From positions 1 through 63,360 of the forward strand of contig NZ_JAAKGP010000016.1 in assembly GCF_011043545.1 (NCBI RefSeq): DNA of 63,360 bases. The letters run 5' to 3'. The notes below the pieces were generated by a model. That model had not been told where the DNA came from, did no database searches, and saw only the letters and a program-made list of their open reading frames with translations. The position numbers and the translations under genes were made by a program. Numbering within the stretch: position 1 is the first letter of the stretch; each line of letters starts with the position of its first letter. Shown piece after piece: positions 44,587-54,800 of this stretch. The DNA is from Rhodobacter sp. SGA-6-6 (lineage in GTDB: Bacteria; Pseudomonadota; Alphaproteobacteria; Rhodobacterales; Rhodobacteraceae).

Positions 44587-47500
44587 GTCCGTGCCTCCTG
44601 AAGGGCCGTGATAATTCGCGAGACCGTCTCCCCGATCTGATCGGTTTCCGGATCAAACGGGATCAGCGCCCAGCCGACCCCCTCAAGGGATGTTTCGGCA
44701 ACCGCGACGCGGGTATCCGACCATCCGAATTCCATAGCGCCCACCACGCGTCCGCCCGCAACCAGATCGTCCCCGAAGTGGTCCGGCCCGGGCGCCTCGG
44801 CCGCGATCAACGCGTCAATCAACGGGTGGAACGCGTCGTCGCACAGCGCCCGCGCCTCTTCCCAAGCGGCCAAGCCGGGGCCCTGGTCCCCCTGGTCGAC
44901 GGGTTCCACCATGTCGGGTGGGGCCAACGTGTCCAGCCCGTCGAACTCGACATGAAGACCACGCACGCCCTGGAACAGGTTCACGATCCGCCAGAGCCCG
45001 CGCCAGGCCTCCGTGTAGAGGGTTTTCGCGGCCGGAACCTCGCCCGGATCGGGCAGGACCGAACGCAGGAGAAGACGAAGGTCGCGATCCGATTGGGCCC
45101 ATTCGGTGGGCGAGATCTTCTCACAGGCCAGATAGAGATCGAGCGCCCCGACCCCGACCTGTTCCACCGCCTGTGTACCGGAGAGAAACAGGCGCCCCGC
45201 CTCTGAAAGAGCCGCCTGCCGGGGAAGCTGGTCGATGGGGCGACCGCCCTTCACGAGGCCCCGGATCAGGACGGACCGGATCACCGCATCCCCGTCCGCA
45301 TCCCCGTCCAGAAGGCGCCTCAGTGCATCGAGCGTGCTGATGGTCTGAAGCGTCCGGACCGCCTCTGCATGTGGGGCGAGCAGCGGATGCGCCAGCGCAC
45401 GCCCAAGGGGCCCGGTCATCTGCGCCCCGAGGGCGGTTTCAGAGAGCGGGTTCAGGTAGCCCTTGTCCTCCGGGTCAAGATCGCGCCAGGACAGGGTCCA
45501 GACCCGCACCTGCCCGGACCGGATCATCAACATCCGGTCCAACAGGTCCTGGGCGACCGTACCCGCGTGGTACTCGATCCCGTCCATTTCGATGACGATC
45601 GGTAGGCCGCCGCTGCGGCCAACCGGGGTGAGCAGGAAGTCGACACGCTTGCGGGGCAGGCCCCGGAACCGCGCGTCAATCTGCACCTGCGGCTCGATCG
45701 TCCAGAGGCGCGGCGCGTCCGGCCGACCCGCGCGCAGGACGAACCCACGCCGTCCACCCGGCAGCACCTGCGGCGTCAGCGCCCCGTCTCCATAGAAGCC
45801 GGAAAGGGCGCGCAGCAACCGCTTCTCCAGCACGCTCTCGACCAGCGCGCCCCGAATTGACGCGTCGATCCCGGTCTCGGTCTGGGTCAGGCTGTCCCAT
45901 TTCTCGAGGATCGCCTCCATCATCTGCCGCGCCCGGTCCCGATCTGGCTCGCCGGGCCCGAACTGTGACCGGTAGGGCTTCACACAGCGGAAGCACCCGT
46001 TCCGGTCCGGCTCCTGGTTGCAGGGGCAGTCCCGGAGCGCCTCCGCCGCGCGGCTGACAACCTCGCGCATCGTGTTCGGATGTTCCGCGATCTGACGCAG
46101 ATAGCCTGATCCGCCCGGCACGGAATCGTAGAGGTAAAGGCTGCGAACCGTGGTCATTCCGTTCAGCTGCGCCTGGAAGATGGTGGACCGGATATGGTCG
46201 ACCTTCCCCGCGAAGTGACGCCGCATCCCGAGGTTGATCGCCGCGACGAAGCTTTTCAGGTCATCATCATCCGCGTCCCCGACCACCGGGATCACGATCC
46301 GGATCGCCTCCGTGTCGAACTTTCGCATCAGGAACACGCCGGTTTCCCACTGCTCGCGAAGCAGGTCCTCATCCCGCATGACAAGACAGTTCGGCGGGTG
46401 CGTTCCGCGATCGTCCTCGCCGCGTGGGGGACCCTGAAGCGACCCGCAGTGGCGACAGATCCGGAACGGCTGTGCGGGCCGACGCTCGCCCGCGATCCGC
46501 GGCCCGGGGAGGGTGGACTTCGTCCCGAAGTTGAAGTCGCGGAACGTGCAACTGGGCAGGAATTCAAACCCGAACGGGGCACCGTTCTCCCGGCTGGTGA
46601 ACCAGGAGGCGGCGATGTCTTCCGGTCCATGGAAGGGCATGAGAACCCGGTCGAACTGACGCTGGTCCCGCTGATCCCCGTCCCGGATCGCCGCCTTTTC
46701 CTCGCTGTCGATCGCGATGACAGACTTGAGCTGGACCACGTCATGCGCGGAGCCGCTATCCGACCACATCTCGTCCCCGCATTGCGGGCAGGTGCGGGTC
46801 TCGGCGCCCTCAATCCGGTGCGCGACATGCGAACAGGCTGGGCAAAAGGTCCAGCGGGCCAAATCTTCCTTGCCGATCTCGATCCGGTCGATCTGCACCT
46901 GGCGCCCGTTGGCGTAGAAGAACTGGCCCGGCGCGAATTCCGACAGGGCGGAGCTGGCGGGCCGGGAGTATTCGACGTGCAGAAGCCCGTCCTCGTCCCG
47001 TGCTGTCGCGCCATCGTTGCGCCGCGACAGGATCGACGTCAGCTTCACCCCTTCTTCGGGGAAGGCGTAGTTCGGCAAGATTCCCTTGTCGGTCAGAAAC
47101 TTGATCACCGGCACATCGTCGATCCCGCTTCGGATCAGACGGTTGATCTCGGTCCGGTCCCGGGTCAGGTCCTGTTCACGACGCTCATATTCTTCATCGG
47201 TCAGCTCGGCCCGGCGCTTCTTGAGCCGACCAAGTTCCTTGGTCGCTTCCTCGCGCTTTTCCACCAGCCGGGCCCGTTCGGTGGCAGCCCCGTCGAAGGC
47301 CTCCCCGACGCGCCAGCCGATCGATTTCGGGTCCGTTCCGGTCAGGTAAGATCGGATCCGGTCGGCCAGATCCGTCCGGTCCTGCACCTCTTGCGGCAGG
47401 CCAGACAGGAACCGGTCTGCCAGTTCCGGCCCGGTTTCGCGAACCAGTTCAAGCCACTCAACCGGGAACCCTTCGGTCGCGCCGGAGGCCCGGCGTTTCA

Positions 47501-50500
47501 GCACGTCCCGGACCTTCCCGTAATCCCCGCTCTCCTTCGTGGCCGCGACATAGGCGTCGAGGGTATAGGCGGTCACCTGACGAAGCAGCACCTCTTCGGC
47601 CGCGAGGAACACGCCCGGCGGCCGGACCTGGCCTGCCAGCATCGGGGTTGGGTCTTCCCAGAACTGGAGGTCATGGGCACGCGCATTCGCCAGCACAATG
47701 TTCAGCGCGTTCCCGTCGCGCCGCCCGCTCCGCCCCATCCGCTGGACGTAATTCGCCTCCTCCGGGGGGACCGAGCTCAGAAGCAGGGTGGACAGGTCCC
47801 CGATATCGATCCCCATCTCCAGGGTCGGAGTGGCCGAGATCAGGTTCGGGGCCCAGCGGGTTTCGCTCTTGATGAACCCGGTCTCGATCCGCAGCCGCTC
47901 ATCCGTTTCGAGGATGCCGGTATGTTCTCGCGCCACCACCCGGTGGTTTCGGTCCGAGCGAAGGGCGCGGCGCAGGGCGGGCCGGTCAGCCTGCTCAACC
48001 GCTGCTAGGTGCCCGTCACAACCGATCCGCGTACAGGGGGAGCCGATCAGGACACCTGCGTTTTCCGAAAGCCCGGTCTCGCGCCGACCGCACAAGTCGC
48101 AGCACAGCCCGATCGTCGCGGTGGAGACGGTGACCCGTTCCGGCACGAGAAGCCAGGCATGCCGGTTCTGCCCCTCGGGCCCGTTCACGCGTCGGACGAT
48201 GTCGTCGGCCTCAAGTCGGCGCAGGAGGAGCGGATAGATCGCGTCAGGGTCCGCGCCGTAGCGCAGGTCGGACGGTCCGATCAGCCGGAACAGCCAGTCC
48301 CGGTACCAGCTCGCGGGGCCGGTCCGGGTGATCTTCTCAAACCCGGTCGGGGCGGCGCCGAGGGTCACCGGGATCGGCGCGAGGCCCCGCCGGCTGTCCG
48401 GGCTTGGCAGGGAACCGGTCTTCCCCACGCCCACCTGGATGGCGGCCGCGTACCAGTTCAGCCCGTAGTTCCCTTTCCCGTTCGCGATCGCGCTCTCGAG
48501 ATAGGGGTGCGCCACGGACCCCTGCCGCCGCATCCGCTGCGTCACCCCGGCGAGGAGCCGGGTCAGAAGGGCCGGGTCGAACTCCGGCGCGCCCGGCAGA
48601 TCGTTTCGCAGCTCCCGTGCCAGCCGCTCCGCGGACAGGCGCAGCAGATCCGTGGGCACATCCGCCGCCGCCATGCCGTTCAATTCAAGCGTGTGGTTGA
48701 AATGCGCCCTGTAGCTCAGGTCGACGAAATACTCCCAGCCGAGCCGGATCCGGATATGGTCGAGAAACACCGGGTCGGTGATGGTGGCCCCGCTTTCGAC
48801 CAGCTCCCGGTAGCGCCGCCGCCAGGTCAACTCCTTCGGGATGAACAGCGCTGTGAACCCGTCCGGGCCGAGGTCGTTCAACTGGGCGCGCGGGACGTCC
48901 TCGATCACCTCTTTCAGGCTCATCGCGCCCGTTTCCGCGGACCGAAGCGCCCCGTAGAGTGCCTTCTGGTAGACCGACAGTGCGTTCCGGGTTTCGGCCA
49001 CCGCCGCCCGGTGCGCCGCGTCCTGAACCGAATCCGAGAACATCAGGAAGCGCGGTTTTGCCTCGGGGCTCTCTTCGTTCTGTTCGGAGGTGTAAAGGGT
49101 ACCGGTGATGCCGGTCGTCAAACGCGCCGCCCGCATCCCGAAGAGGAGAAGCCCGCGCGCCTGCCCGCAGGCAGGGCAGGTCCGGTCGATCCGTCCGTTC
49201 GCGTCGGTCGGGTTGTACAACCAGACCTGTGAGGCCGGTCCCGGGCCGAGATCCTTGTGATCGGCCGGGGTGAACTCGACCGTTTCCGCGTTCAGGACCC
49301 CCTTCACGATCTGACCACCGGCGCCGCTGGCCGGGACCATCCGGTCGATCGACTCGTGATAGATGAGCCGGATCCGGTCCGCCCCGTTCTCGTCGAAGAA
49401 CTCCTGGTAGAGCTGCTCCAGGTCCGCATGTAGCGACTTCGACCGGGCGTCCTGCCGTCCGAGATGCGCGGTCGCCCCGCACCGGTTGCAGTTCACGACC
49501 GGAAGGGCCCGGCAAAGCTGGTCCCTTTCCAGGTCCATTTCATGGAAAAGGTCGATCTGTGAACGGACCCCGCCCGCCTCGAGTCGCGGCAGGGTTGTCA
49601 CCATCCGGGCCATCTCCCGGATCCAGAGCTGGAGCCTGACGTTGAATAGAGGGCGCGGGCTCTCAGCCGACCCGGACCGGGCCCAGGCGACCAGCCCTAC
49701 GACCAGCTCGGCGAGCGCAGTCAGGTCTGCCTCGGGCCAGTCACGAAGGACCCGGACTTGTCCCAGCCCAGCCGCAATCGCCTCAAGCGAAGCGGGTCCC
49801 TTGTGCTCGGCGATGATCTTCAGGGTCCGCTGACACAGGTGATGCTGGACGAGCCGGTCCCCGAGTGCGATCCGCCAAGCCGGGTCCGCTGGATCACCTG
49901 TGTCCAGAAAGGCGAGGTCGGGGTCGGTCCGATCCGGGAACAGACAGACAGCGAGCCGTCGCGCGGCACCCGGCTGGTCCATTTCCGTCGCCGCTCTCAA
50001 GGCGCCGTGGATATCGGCGGGATCCGGCCGGTCCAGATACTCCGCGTCGCCGAACACCTCGTTGGGGGATTTCCGGGTCTCCCGGACCACCGCGCCCGCG
50101 TCGAACGGCTCGCCGAAGATTGTCTCGGCGTATTGGCGCAAGTCCGTCGCCGCCTCTTCCCCGGAGCCAAGCGTTGCCGACGACCCCACGCAGATCAGGT
50201 GTCCTTCCGGGGTGTTCAGCCGGTACTTCAGGCGGCGCAGCAGCAGGGCCAGGTCCGCCCCCTGCGCCCCGTCGAAGGTGTGCATCTCGTCGACCACCAG
50301 AAACCGGAGCGTTTCCGGGTCGTTCTGCGCCCAGAGCGGCTTGTCCCGGCCGCGTAGAAGCAGGTAATCCAACATCTTGTAGTTCGTGAGCAGGATGTCC
50401 GGCGGGTTCTTCCGCATCGTCTCGCGATGCGTGATCACGCTGTCCTCGGTCACCTCATGCGCCGGGTTCTGCGGCTCCGCGTCCGCATAGATCCCGGCCC

Positions 50501-50984
50501 GCACCCCGTTCAGCGACGGGATCCGGGTCAGCGCATCCGCAATGCGGCGCGCCTGGTCCGTCGCCAGCGCGTTCATCGGGTAGATCAGGATCGCCTTGAT
50601 CCCGGGCTTCCCCTTGTTCCGCCGACAGTGGTCCAGGATCGGCCACAGGTAGGATTCAGTTTTCCCCGACCCGGTCCCGGTCGCGACCAGGGTCGAGCGC
50701 ATCGCCGTCCCGCTCAGCCGGGCAAAGGCGTCCGTCTGGTGCTGGTAGGGCGCGAATTTCAGCGGAACCTCCGGGAAGGGCTGCGCCCACGTCCCCTCCT
50801 TCGCCCCGTCGATCTGCCGGAACGGCATGTCGACCGAGATCCACGGCCCCTTCAGGAAGTTCGCGGGCTCGGTGATGAACCGGTCCACCATTCCCTCAAA
50901 GGCGGGGCTGGTGCTGTTCAGCGTCGTGTGGACCAGTTCGCGCAGGCTGTCCTGCACATGACGGGCGAGGAGGATCGGGTTCAT
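44583..50984 (-). CDS. giant DEAD/DEAH helicase with DUF1998 and C-terminal PD-(D/E)XK-like domain
   Basis: A 2133-residue protein. The SF2 helicase core has Walker A GTGSGKTES near residues 103-111, LVVDEMHTFDGAQGADLA near 240, GSSATLG, and later TLEMGIDIGDLSTLL with YVQRMGRSGRRDGN near 1050-1090. Cys-rich zinc motifs follow (CDLCGRRETG near 965, FCPACSHVAHR and CPQCG near 1390). The DUF1998 end is LYDSVPGGSGYLRQI and CPCNQEPDRNGCFRCVKPY near 1650. Residues about 1780-1835 read KRVDFLL, PIVIEMDGIEYHAG and VRVWTLSWRDL, a PD-(D/E)XK pattern like DUF559/Vsr nucleases. DISARM has helicase and DUF1998 as separate proteins (DrmA, DrmB); DruE of Druantia is a single giant. ATG 50984 has GGAG upstream; GTG 51011 is possible. 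Confidence 0.85.
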   Translation of the reverse strand: MNPILLARHVQDSLRELVHTTLNSTSPAFEGMVDRFITEPANFLKGPWISVDMPFRQIDGAKEGTWAQPFPEVPLKFAPYQHQTDAFARLSGTAMRSTLVATGTGSGKTESYLWPILDHCRRNKGKPGIKAILIYPMNALATDQARRIADALTRIPSLNGVRAGIYADAEPQNPAHEVTEDSVITHRETMRKNPPDILLTNYKMLDYLLLRGRDKPLWAQNDPETLRFLVVDEMHTFDGAQGADLALLLRRLKYRLNTPEGHLICVGSSATLGSGEEAATDLRQYAETIFGEPFDAGAVVRETRKSPNEVFGDAEYLDRPDPADIHGALRAATEMDQPGAARRLAVCLFPDRTDPDLAFLDTGDPADPAWRIALGDRLVQHHLCQRTLKIIAEHKGPASLEAIAAGLGQVRVLRDWPEADLTALAELVVGLVAWARSGSAESPRPLFNVRLQLWIREMARMVTTLPRLEAGGVRSQIDLFHEMDLERDQLCRALPVVNCNRCGATAHLGRQDARSKSLHADLEQLYQEFFDENGADRIRLIYHESIDRMVPASGAGGQIVKGVLNAETVEFTPADHKDLGPGPASQVWLYNPTDANGRIDRTCPACGQARGLLLFGMRAARLTTGITGTLYTSEQNEESPEAKPRFLMFSDSVQDAAHRAAVAETRNALSVYQKALYGALRSAETGAMSLKEVIEDVPRAQLNDLGPDGFTALFIPKELTWRRRYRELVESGATITDPVFLDHIRIRLGWEYFVDLSYRAHFNHTLELNGMAAADVPTDLLRLSAERLARELRNDLPGAPEFDPALLTRLLAGVTQRMRRQGSVAHPYLESAIANGKGNYGLNWYAAAIQVGVGKTGSLPSPDSRRGLAPIPVTLGAAPTGFEKITRTGPASWYRDWLFRLIGPSDLRYGADPDAIYPLLLRRLEADDIVRRVNGPEGQNRHAWLLVPERVTVSTATIGLCCDLCGRRETGLSENAGVLIGSPCTRIGCDGHLAAVEQADRPALRRALRSDRNHRVVAREHTGILETDERLRIETGFIKSETRWAPNLISATPTLEMGIDIGDLSTLLLSSVPPEEANYVQRMGRSGRRDGNALNIVLANARAHDLQFWEDPTPMLAGQVRPPGVFLAAEEVLLRQVTAYTLDAYVAATKESGDYGKVRDVLKRRASGATEGFPVEWLELVRETGPELADRFLSGLPQEVQDRTDLADRIRSYLTGTDPKSIGWRVGEAFDGAATERARLVEKREEATKELGRLKKRRAELTDEEYERREQDLTRDRTEINRLIRSGIDDVPVIKFLTDKGILPNYAFPEEGVKLTSILSRRNDGATARDEDGLLHVEYSRPASSALSEFAPGQFFYANGRQVQIDRIEIGKEDLARWTFCPACSHVAHRIEGAETRTCPQCGDEMWSDSGSAHDVVQLKSVIAIDSEEKAAIRDGDQRDQRQFDRVLMPFHGPEDIAASWFTSRENGAPFGFEFLPSCTFRDFNFGTKSTLPGPRIAGERRPAQPFRICRHCGSLQGPPRGEDDRGTHPPNCLVMRDEDLLREQWETGVFLMRKFDTEAIRIVIPVVGDADDDDLKSFVAAINLGMRRHFAGKVDHIRSTIFQAQLNGMTTVRSLYLYDSVPGGSGYLRQIAEHPNTMREVVSRAAEALRDCPCNQEPDRNGCFRCVKPYRSQFGPGEPDRDRARQMMEAILEKWDSLTQTETGIDASIRGALVESVLEKRLLRALSGFYGDGALTPQVLPGGRRGFVLRAGRPDAPRLWTIEPQVQIDARFRGLPRKRVDFLLTPVGRSGGLPIVIEMDGIEYHAGTVAQDLLDRMLMIRSGQVRVWTLSWRDLDPEDKGYLNPLSETALGAQMTGPLGRALAHPLLAPHAEAVRTLQTISTLDALRRLLDGDADGDAVIRSVLIRGLVKGGRPIDQLPRQAALSEAGRLFLSGTQAVEQVGVGALDLYLACEKISPTEWAQSDRDLRLLLRSVLPDPGEVPAAKTLYTEAWRGLWRIVNLFQGVRGLHVEFDGLDTLAPPDMVEPVDQGDQGPGLAAWEEARALCDDAFHPLIDALIAAEAPGPDHFGDDLVAGGRVVGAMEFGWSDTRVAVAETSLEGVGWALIPFDPETDQIGETVSRIITALQEART

Positions 50985-51010
50985 ACTGTCATCACTCCGC
51001 CAAACCTGCA

Positions 51011-51859
51011 CTAACGGGCATGTTGTTCAATCCTTCCCGCAGCCCGTGCGATCGCAGAATGACTTACAAATTCAATGGTTTTCTCTTTCAAATAACCATT
51101 CAGATATTCAGCCGAGTTCGACTGCAAGCCAAATCGCTTGCAGACGATGTATGTCACCGCCTCTGCTTCGAACTCCCGTACATCCAATTGAGGGGGCCGC
51201 CGATCCGGCCACTTCTTCCCGTTCCCGCCCAGATGGCCGAGGTAGACATGGGCCAGTTCGTGGACGAGCGTTGTGAATTGCGCGTTCGTATTGAGGTTCG
51301 AGTTGACCCGGACGACCCAGCCCGGTCCTATGGGTTTACCCTTGGCCGTCGGATCCACCGGAACCGCGCGGGCATCACCGGCAAGGGTAGCGGCGAGGCT
51401 CACCGATTTCACGTCGATCCGGTCCTCCTTCAGGGCGCGGCGCGCTACGCGGTCGATGAGGCCATCCCGAACCTCGACGGGCTCGCCGAAAACCTTGTCC
51501 AGAAGGGCGTCGTCGACCGGGTCCCCGGTTGTATCCGCCAGTTCATAGGCGCAGCGCACCGGGCAGAACGGCCACAGGACGACGATCGGGATCGAAGCCG
51601 GTTTCACCGTCCGTCCAATCTCCCGCCATTTGTCGGGGAACGCAATGTAGCGCGCGCCCGGGCGCTGGAGGTCGGCCAGCATCAGGTTGAACGGGGCCAT
51701 GTGGGTTTGACCCGCGATCCTGTCGAACAGGTCCACCCACGGCGGGCGGGCGCCTGGTTCGCTGGCGGCGCGGTAAAGCTCGTCGATCCGGTCCGCCGTA
51801 TCGCGCAGGATCGCGTCGATCCCTTCCTCGAAGGGAAGTTCGCCCTGCCGCCCCGTCAT
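51011..51859 (-). CDS. ArdC/IrrE-like zinc metallopeptidase
   Basis: A 282-residue protein. The C-terminal half has the zinc motif LVHELAHVYLGHLGG near residues 198-212 and the third ligand region REFEAEAVTYIVCKRFGL. These are typical of ImmA/IrrE (COG2856) peptidases. The N-terminal half (PPWVDLFDRIAGQ, then APFNLMLADLQRPGARYIAFPDKWREIGRTVKPASIPIVVLWP) resembles the DNA-binding domain of ArdC anti-restriction proteins. The start overlaps the methyltransferase stop by four bases, so it is translated with it. It could regulate the operon by cleaving a repressor or protect DNA during transfer. Confidence 0.8.
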   Translation of the reverse strand: MTGRQGELPFEEGIDAILRDTADRIDELYRAASEPGARPPWVDLFDRIAGQTHMAPFNLMLADLQRPGARYIAFPDKWREIGRTVKPASIPIVVLWPFCPVRCAYELADTTGDPVDDALLDKVFGEPVEVRDGLIDRVARRALKEDRIDVKSVSLAATLAGDARAVPVDPTAKGKPIGPGWVVRVNSNLNTNAQFTTLVHELAHVYLGHLGGNGKKWPDRRPPQLDVREFEAEAVTYIVCKRFGLQSNSAEYLNGYLKEKTIEFVSHSAIARAAGRIEQHAR

Positions 51860-54800
51860 TCAGCGGCCTCTTCGGATTTCAGCCGCTCGAAATGGGCCCA
51901 GGCGCGGCGGTAGTCCTCGATCCGGTCGCACCGGGTGAAGGGGCCGACGAAGTGGCGGGTGACGGTGCGGGGGCCGCCGGGCATCGTGTCGTCGATGGCG
52001 GTGCAGGTCAGTTCCGTCGGGTTGTCGGCGAGGATACGCTCCCAGGCGGCGCGGCCGGGGCTTTTGCCGCGGTCGTCGAGCCAGCCGACGCCGGGCAGGC
52101 CCTTGGAGCAGGTCCAGACGATCCGGCCCTTCTGGTCATACCAGGTGCCCGCCTCGTTCTCCTGAAGGACCGGGAAGTAGATCCGATAGATCTCGATCAA
52201 CTGGTCGAGTGTCAGGCCGAGCGCCTGCGCGACCAGCACGTCAATCTCGACAAGCGCCATGCGGCGGGCGAATTCGGTCCGGAGGCCTGCGGTTCGGTCC
52301 CAAGTGACCGGGCCTTCGACCGGACCTTCGAGGTGGAGTCGGGGGTCAGGGGAGGACCACGGGAGGACATCAAGTGTGGTAGCGTGGCAGTTCCAGAGGT
52401 CGGCGTAGGCCGAGGTGATACAGGCGAGTCGCAGGGAGCGGTGCCTGGCGGTATCCTCCAGTTCTGGAAACGGCCATCGGCCTATATCAGAGGCAAAAAG
52501 ATCACCGCGTCCGTTTGCCTTGACCAAATAGTCGAACGGGATCGAACAAGCGAACGAGTGTATTGCGAGAGAAACTGAAACGTCCGCACAAGCGATGCTT
52601 TCAACCTTGTGTATGTGCGCCGCGCCCGGCGGGATCATCGCACCGATCAAGCTGCGCTCTCCGTTTAGAGCAATCATGTTCCGAAACGCCACGCGATAGA
52701 AATCGGCGTGGCCTTTCGTCGGGTCCCAGCGGCACTGGGTCATCCGGCTCCGGTAATCTTTCATCTCCAGCGCCGGACCGTAATTCGTGCGCGGCAGATA
52801 GTCTTCAGGCGCGGTGGTCAGGTCGACAACGAGGTAATCCGCATTTGTCCGTGAGATCGCCTTGGGCGTCTTGTAAATCGGGTTCCCGACGTGAAACAGC
52901 GGTCCCTGAAGTATCATCTGATCCGCTGCTCGGAAGCCAGTCTCACGCCGGATTGTCCCGTCTTTTTGGGCAGCCGTTTCATGCCAGTGGGGCGACTGTT
53001 GCCACAACGGAATTTCAATTATCCGCTCTCCAGCACCCGCGCTCACCGAACGCTCGATCCGTGGGATCGCGGCGTCGAGTTTTGGAAACCGCGCCATCTG
53101 GCGGAAGACGTCCAGGGTTCGGGCCGAATAAGGCTGAATGAACCGGGCCTCTTCAACCGCGACCGTCTCATCTTCAGAAAGGGCATGGATCACCGCCAGC
53201 GCATCGCGGTCGATCCGCATCACGCGGTCACGATGGCCGCGGGTGTCCCAGTTCCCTTCTGAATTCTTGATACTGGGGACCGGGCCGATCCCGTCCTGAT
53301 CCGCATACGAATCTTCGACCTGTGCGGCTGTGAAGGCGTAAGTGAATTTCTCGAAATCTGGCGCGCGCTGCTCGCCGCGATAGATGTTCAGGCTGAATCT
53401 GACGTTGTGATCAACCTCCATGAAGTTCCGCGATTTCATCCGGTTGATGAATTCGAAATGCTTCGCGATCCGCGCATACCAGTGCCGCCGGAACACCCCC
53501 GACTTCGGGTCGCCCAGATGCCCGTCCTGATGGATCAGCGCCGCATAACCCTGCTGCGCGACCAACCGGAACGACAGGTCGATGAAGCAGCGATAGAGGT
53601 TGTTCGACCCGCCCCCGGCAAAGGGGTTCATCACCTCGGACGAAGTTACCTCCATCGCCCCCCGAGTCGACACGAAATCCTGTAGGAACGCCTCGACGGC
53701 CGGAACCGTCCTCCCCTCGCGCCGCACGGGCGGGGCCTTAGGCAGCGCCTCGGGCAGGACCTTCTTCGCGTCCGACGCCGACAGCCCCGCATGAAGCGGG
53801 TCGATATCCGCCAACACCAGCCCCTCGTTCCACGAGGGCTTGGCCCAGGGCGGGTTTCCGACGATGACGTCAAACCCGCCGCGCGCCTTCATCACGTCGG
53901 CGAAGATCAGGTCGAAATGCACGAAGCGCTCGCGCTCGGCCACCTCGACCGCCGTCTTCAGCCAGTCGAAATTCTCGATCAGCGCCTCGACATTCGTTTC
54001 CCGGAACAGCCCGTCCTGCCGCTTGGCGGCGGCCTTGAACAGGTCGCGGGCGGGGGCGTCGGGTTCCAGCAGGTCGAGGAAGTCCGGGGCCGGATCGGCG
54101 AACTCCGACACGCTCGGCGCGGCCAGCGATCCGTCAGCGGTGAACCCGCCCTCAAGGATCATCGCCATCCCCTGAAGGAACTCCGCCCGGCCGGGCAGAA
54201 GGTCCGCCTTGTCCAGCGGCCAGAGCCAGAGGGCGCACCACGCGTCCATCGCTGTTTTCAGCCGCTTGTAGGGGAGCGTGTTGGTCGCGTGGTCAGCCCC
54301 GGTCAGGTGGGCGTTCAGGCGAGCCTTTTCGTGGAAGTCTAGCCGCTTGTTCCCCGGCATGACCTTGTTCGGCCAGAGCGTGATCTCGTCATTCGCGGCT
54401 GCGCGCGTCTTGGCGAGGTCCTCGGCCACCTGCTCGAACAGCGCCTCGGCGACCCGGCTGAGCTTCTGGACCAGCTTGATCTCGTGGGGTTCGAGCTTCT
54501 TGAAGAAGCCGTCCTTGCGCCACGCCTTGATCTGATCCTGCGCGGATTTCGCGAAGGGGGCGATCGACTTGTCCTTGTCGAAGTTCGCCATGTCCTTGGC
54601 GGGGAGGAGCCACTGCCAGACGTGCCCGTCCGGCAGGCGTTTGCGCCAGCCGATCTCATCGGGCTTCCCGTTGAACCACAGGTCGCCCTGCGCCTTGGCG
54701 CTGAGAAGCGCGGGGGCATAGGCGGCCCGGCGCGCGCCGATCAGGGAGTTCCCGGCGTGAAGCTGGTCCCCGAACCAGGGCGAGAACTCGCTCCCGTGCA

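Noticed and set aside
43069-44601. Long plus-strand frames across the defence operon (also 46194-48008 and 48009-49232)
   Set aside because: All are opposite genes with recognised catalytic motifs; their translations are Arg/Pro/Gly-rich without motifs.
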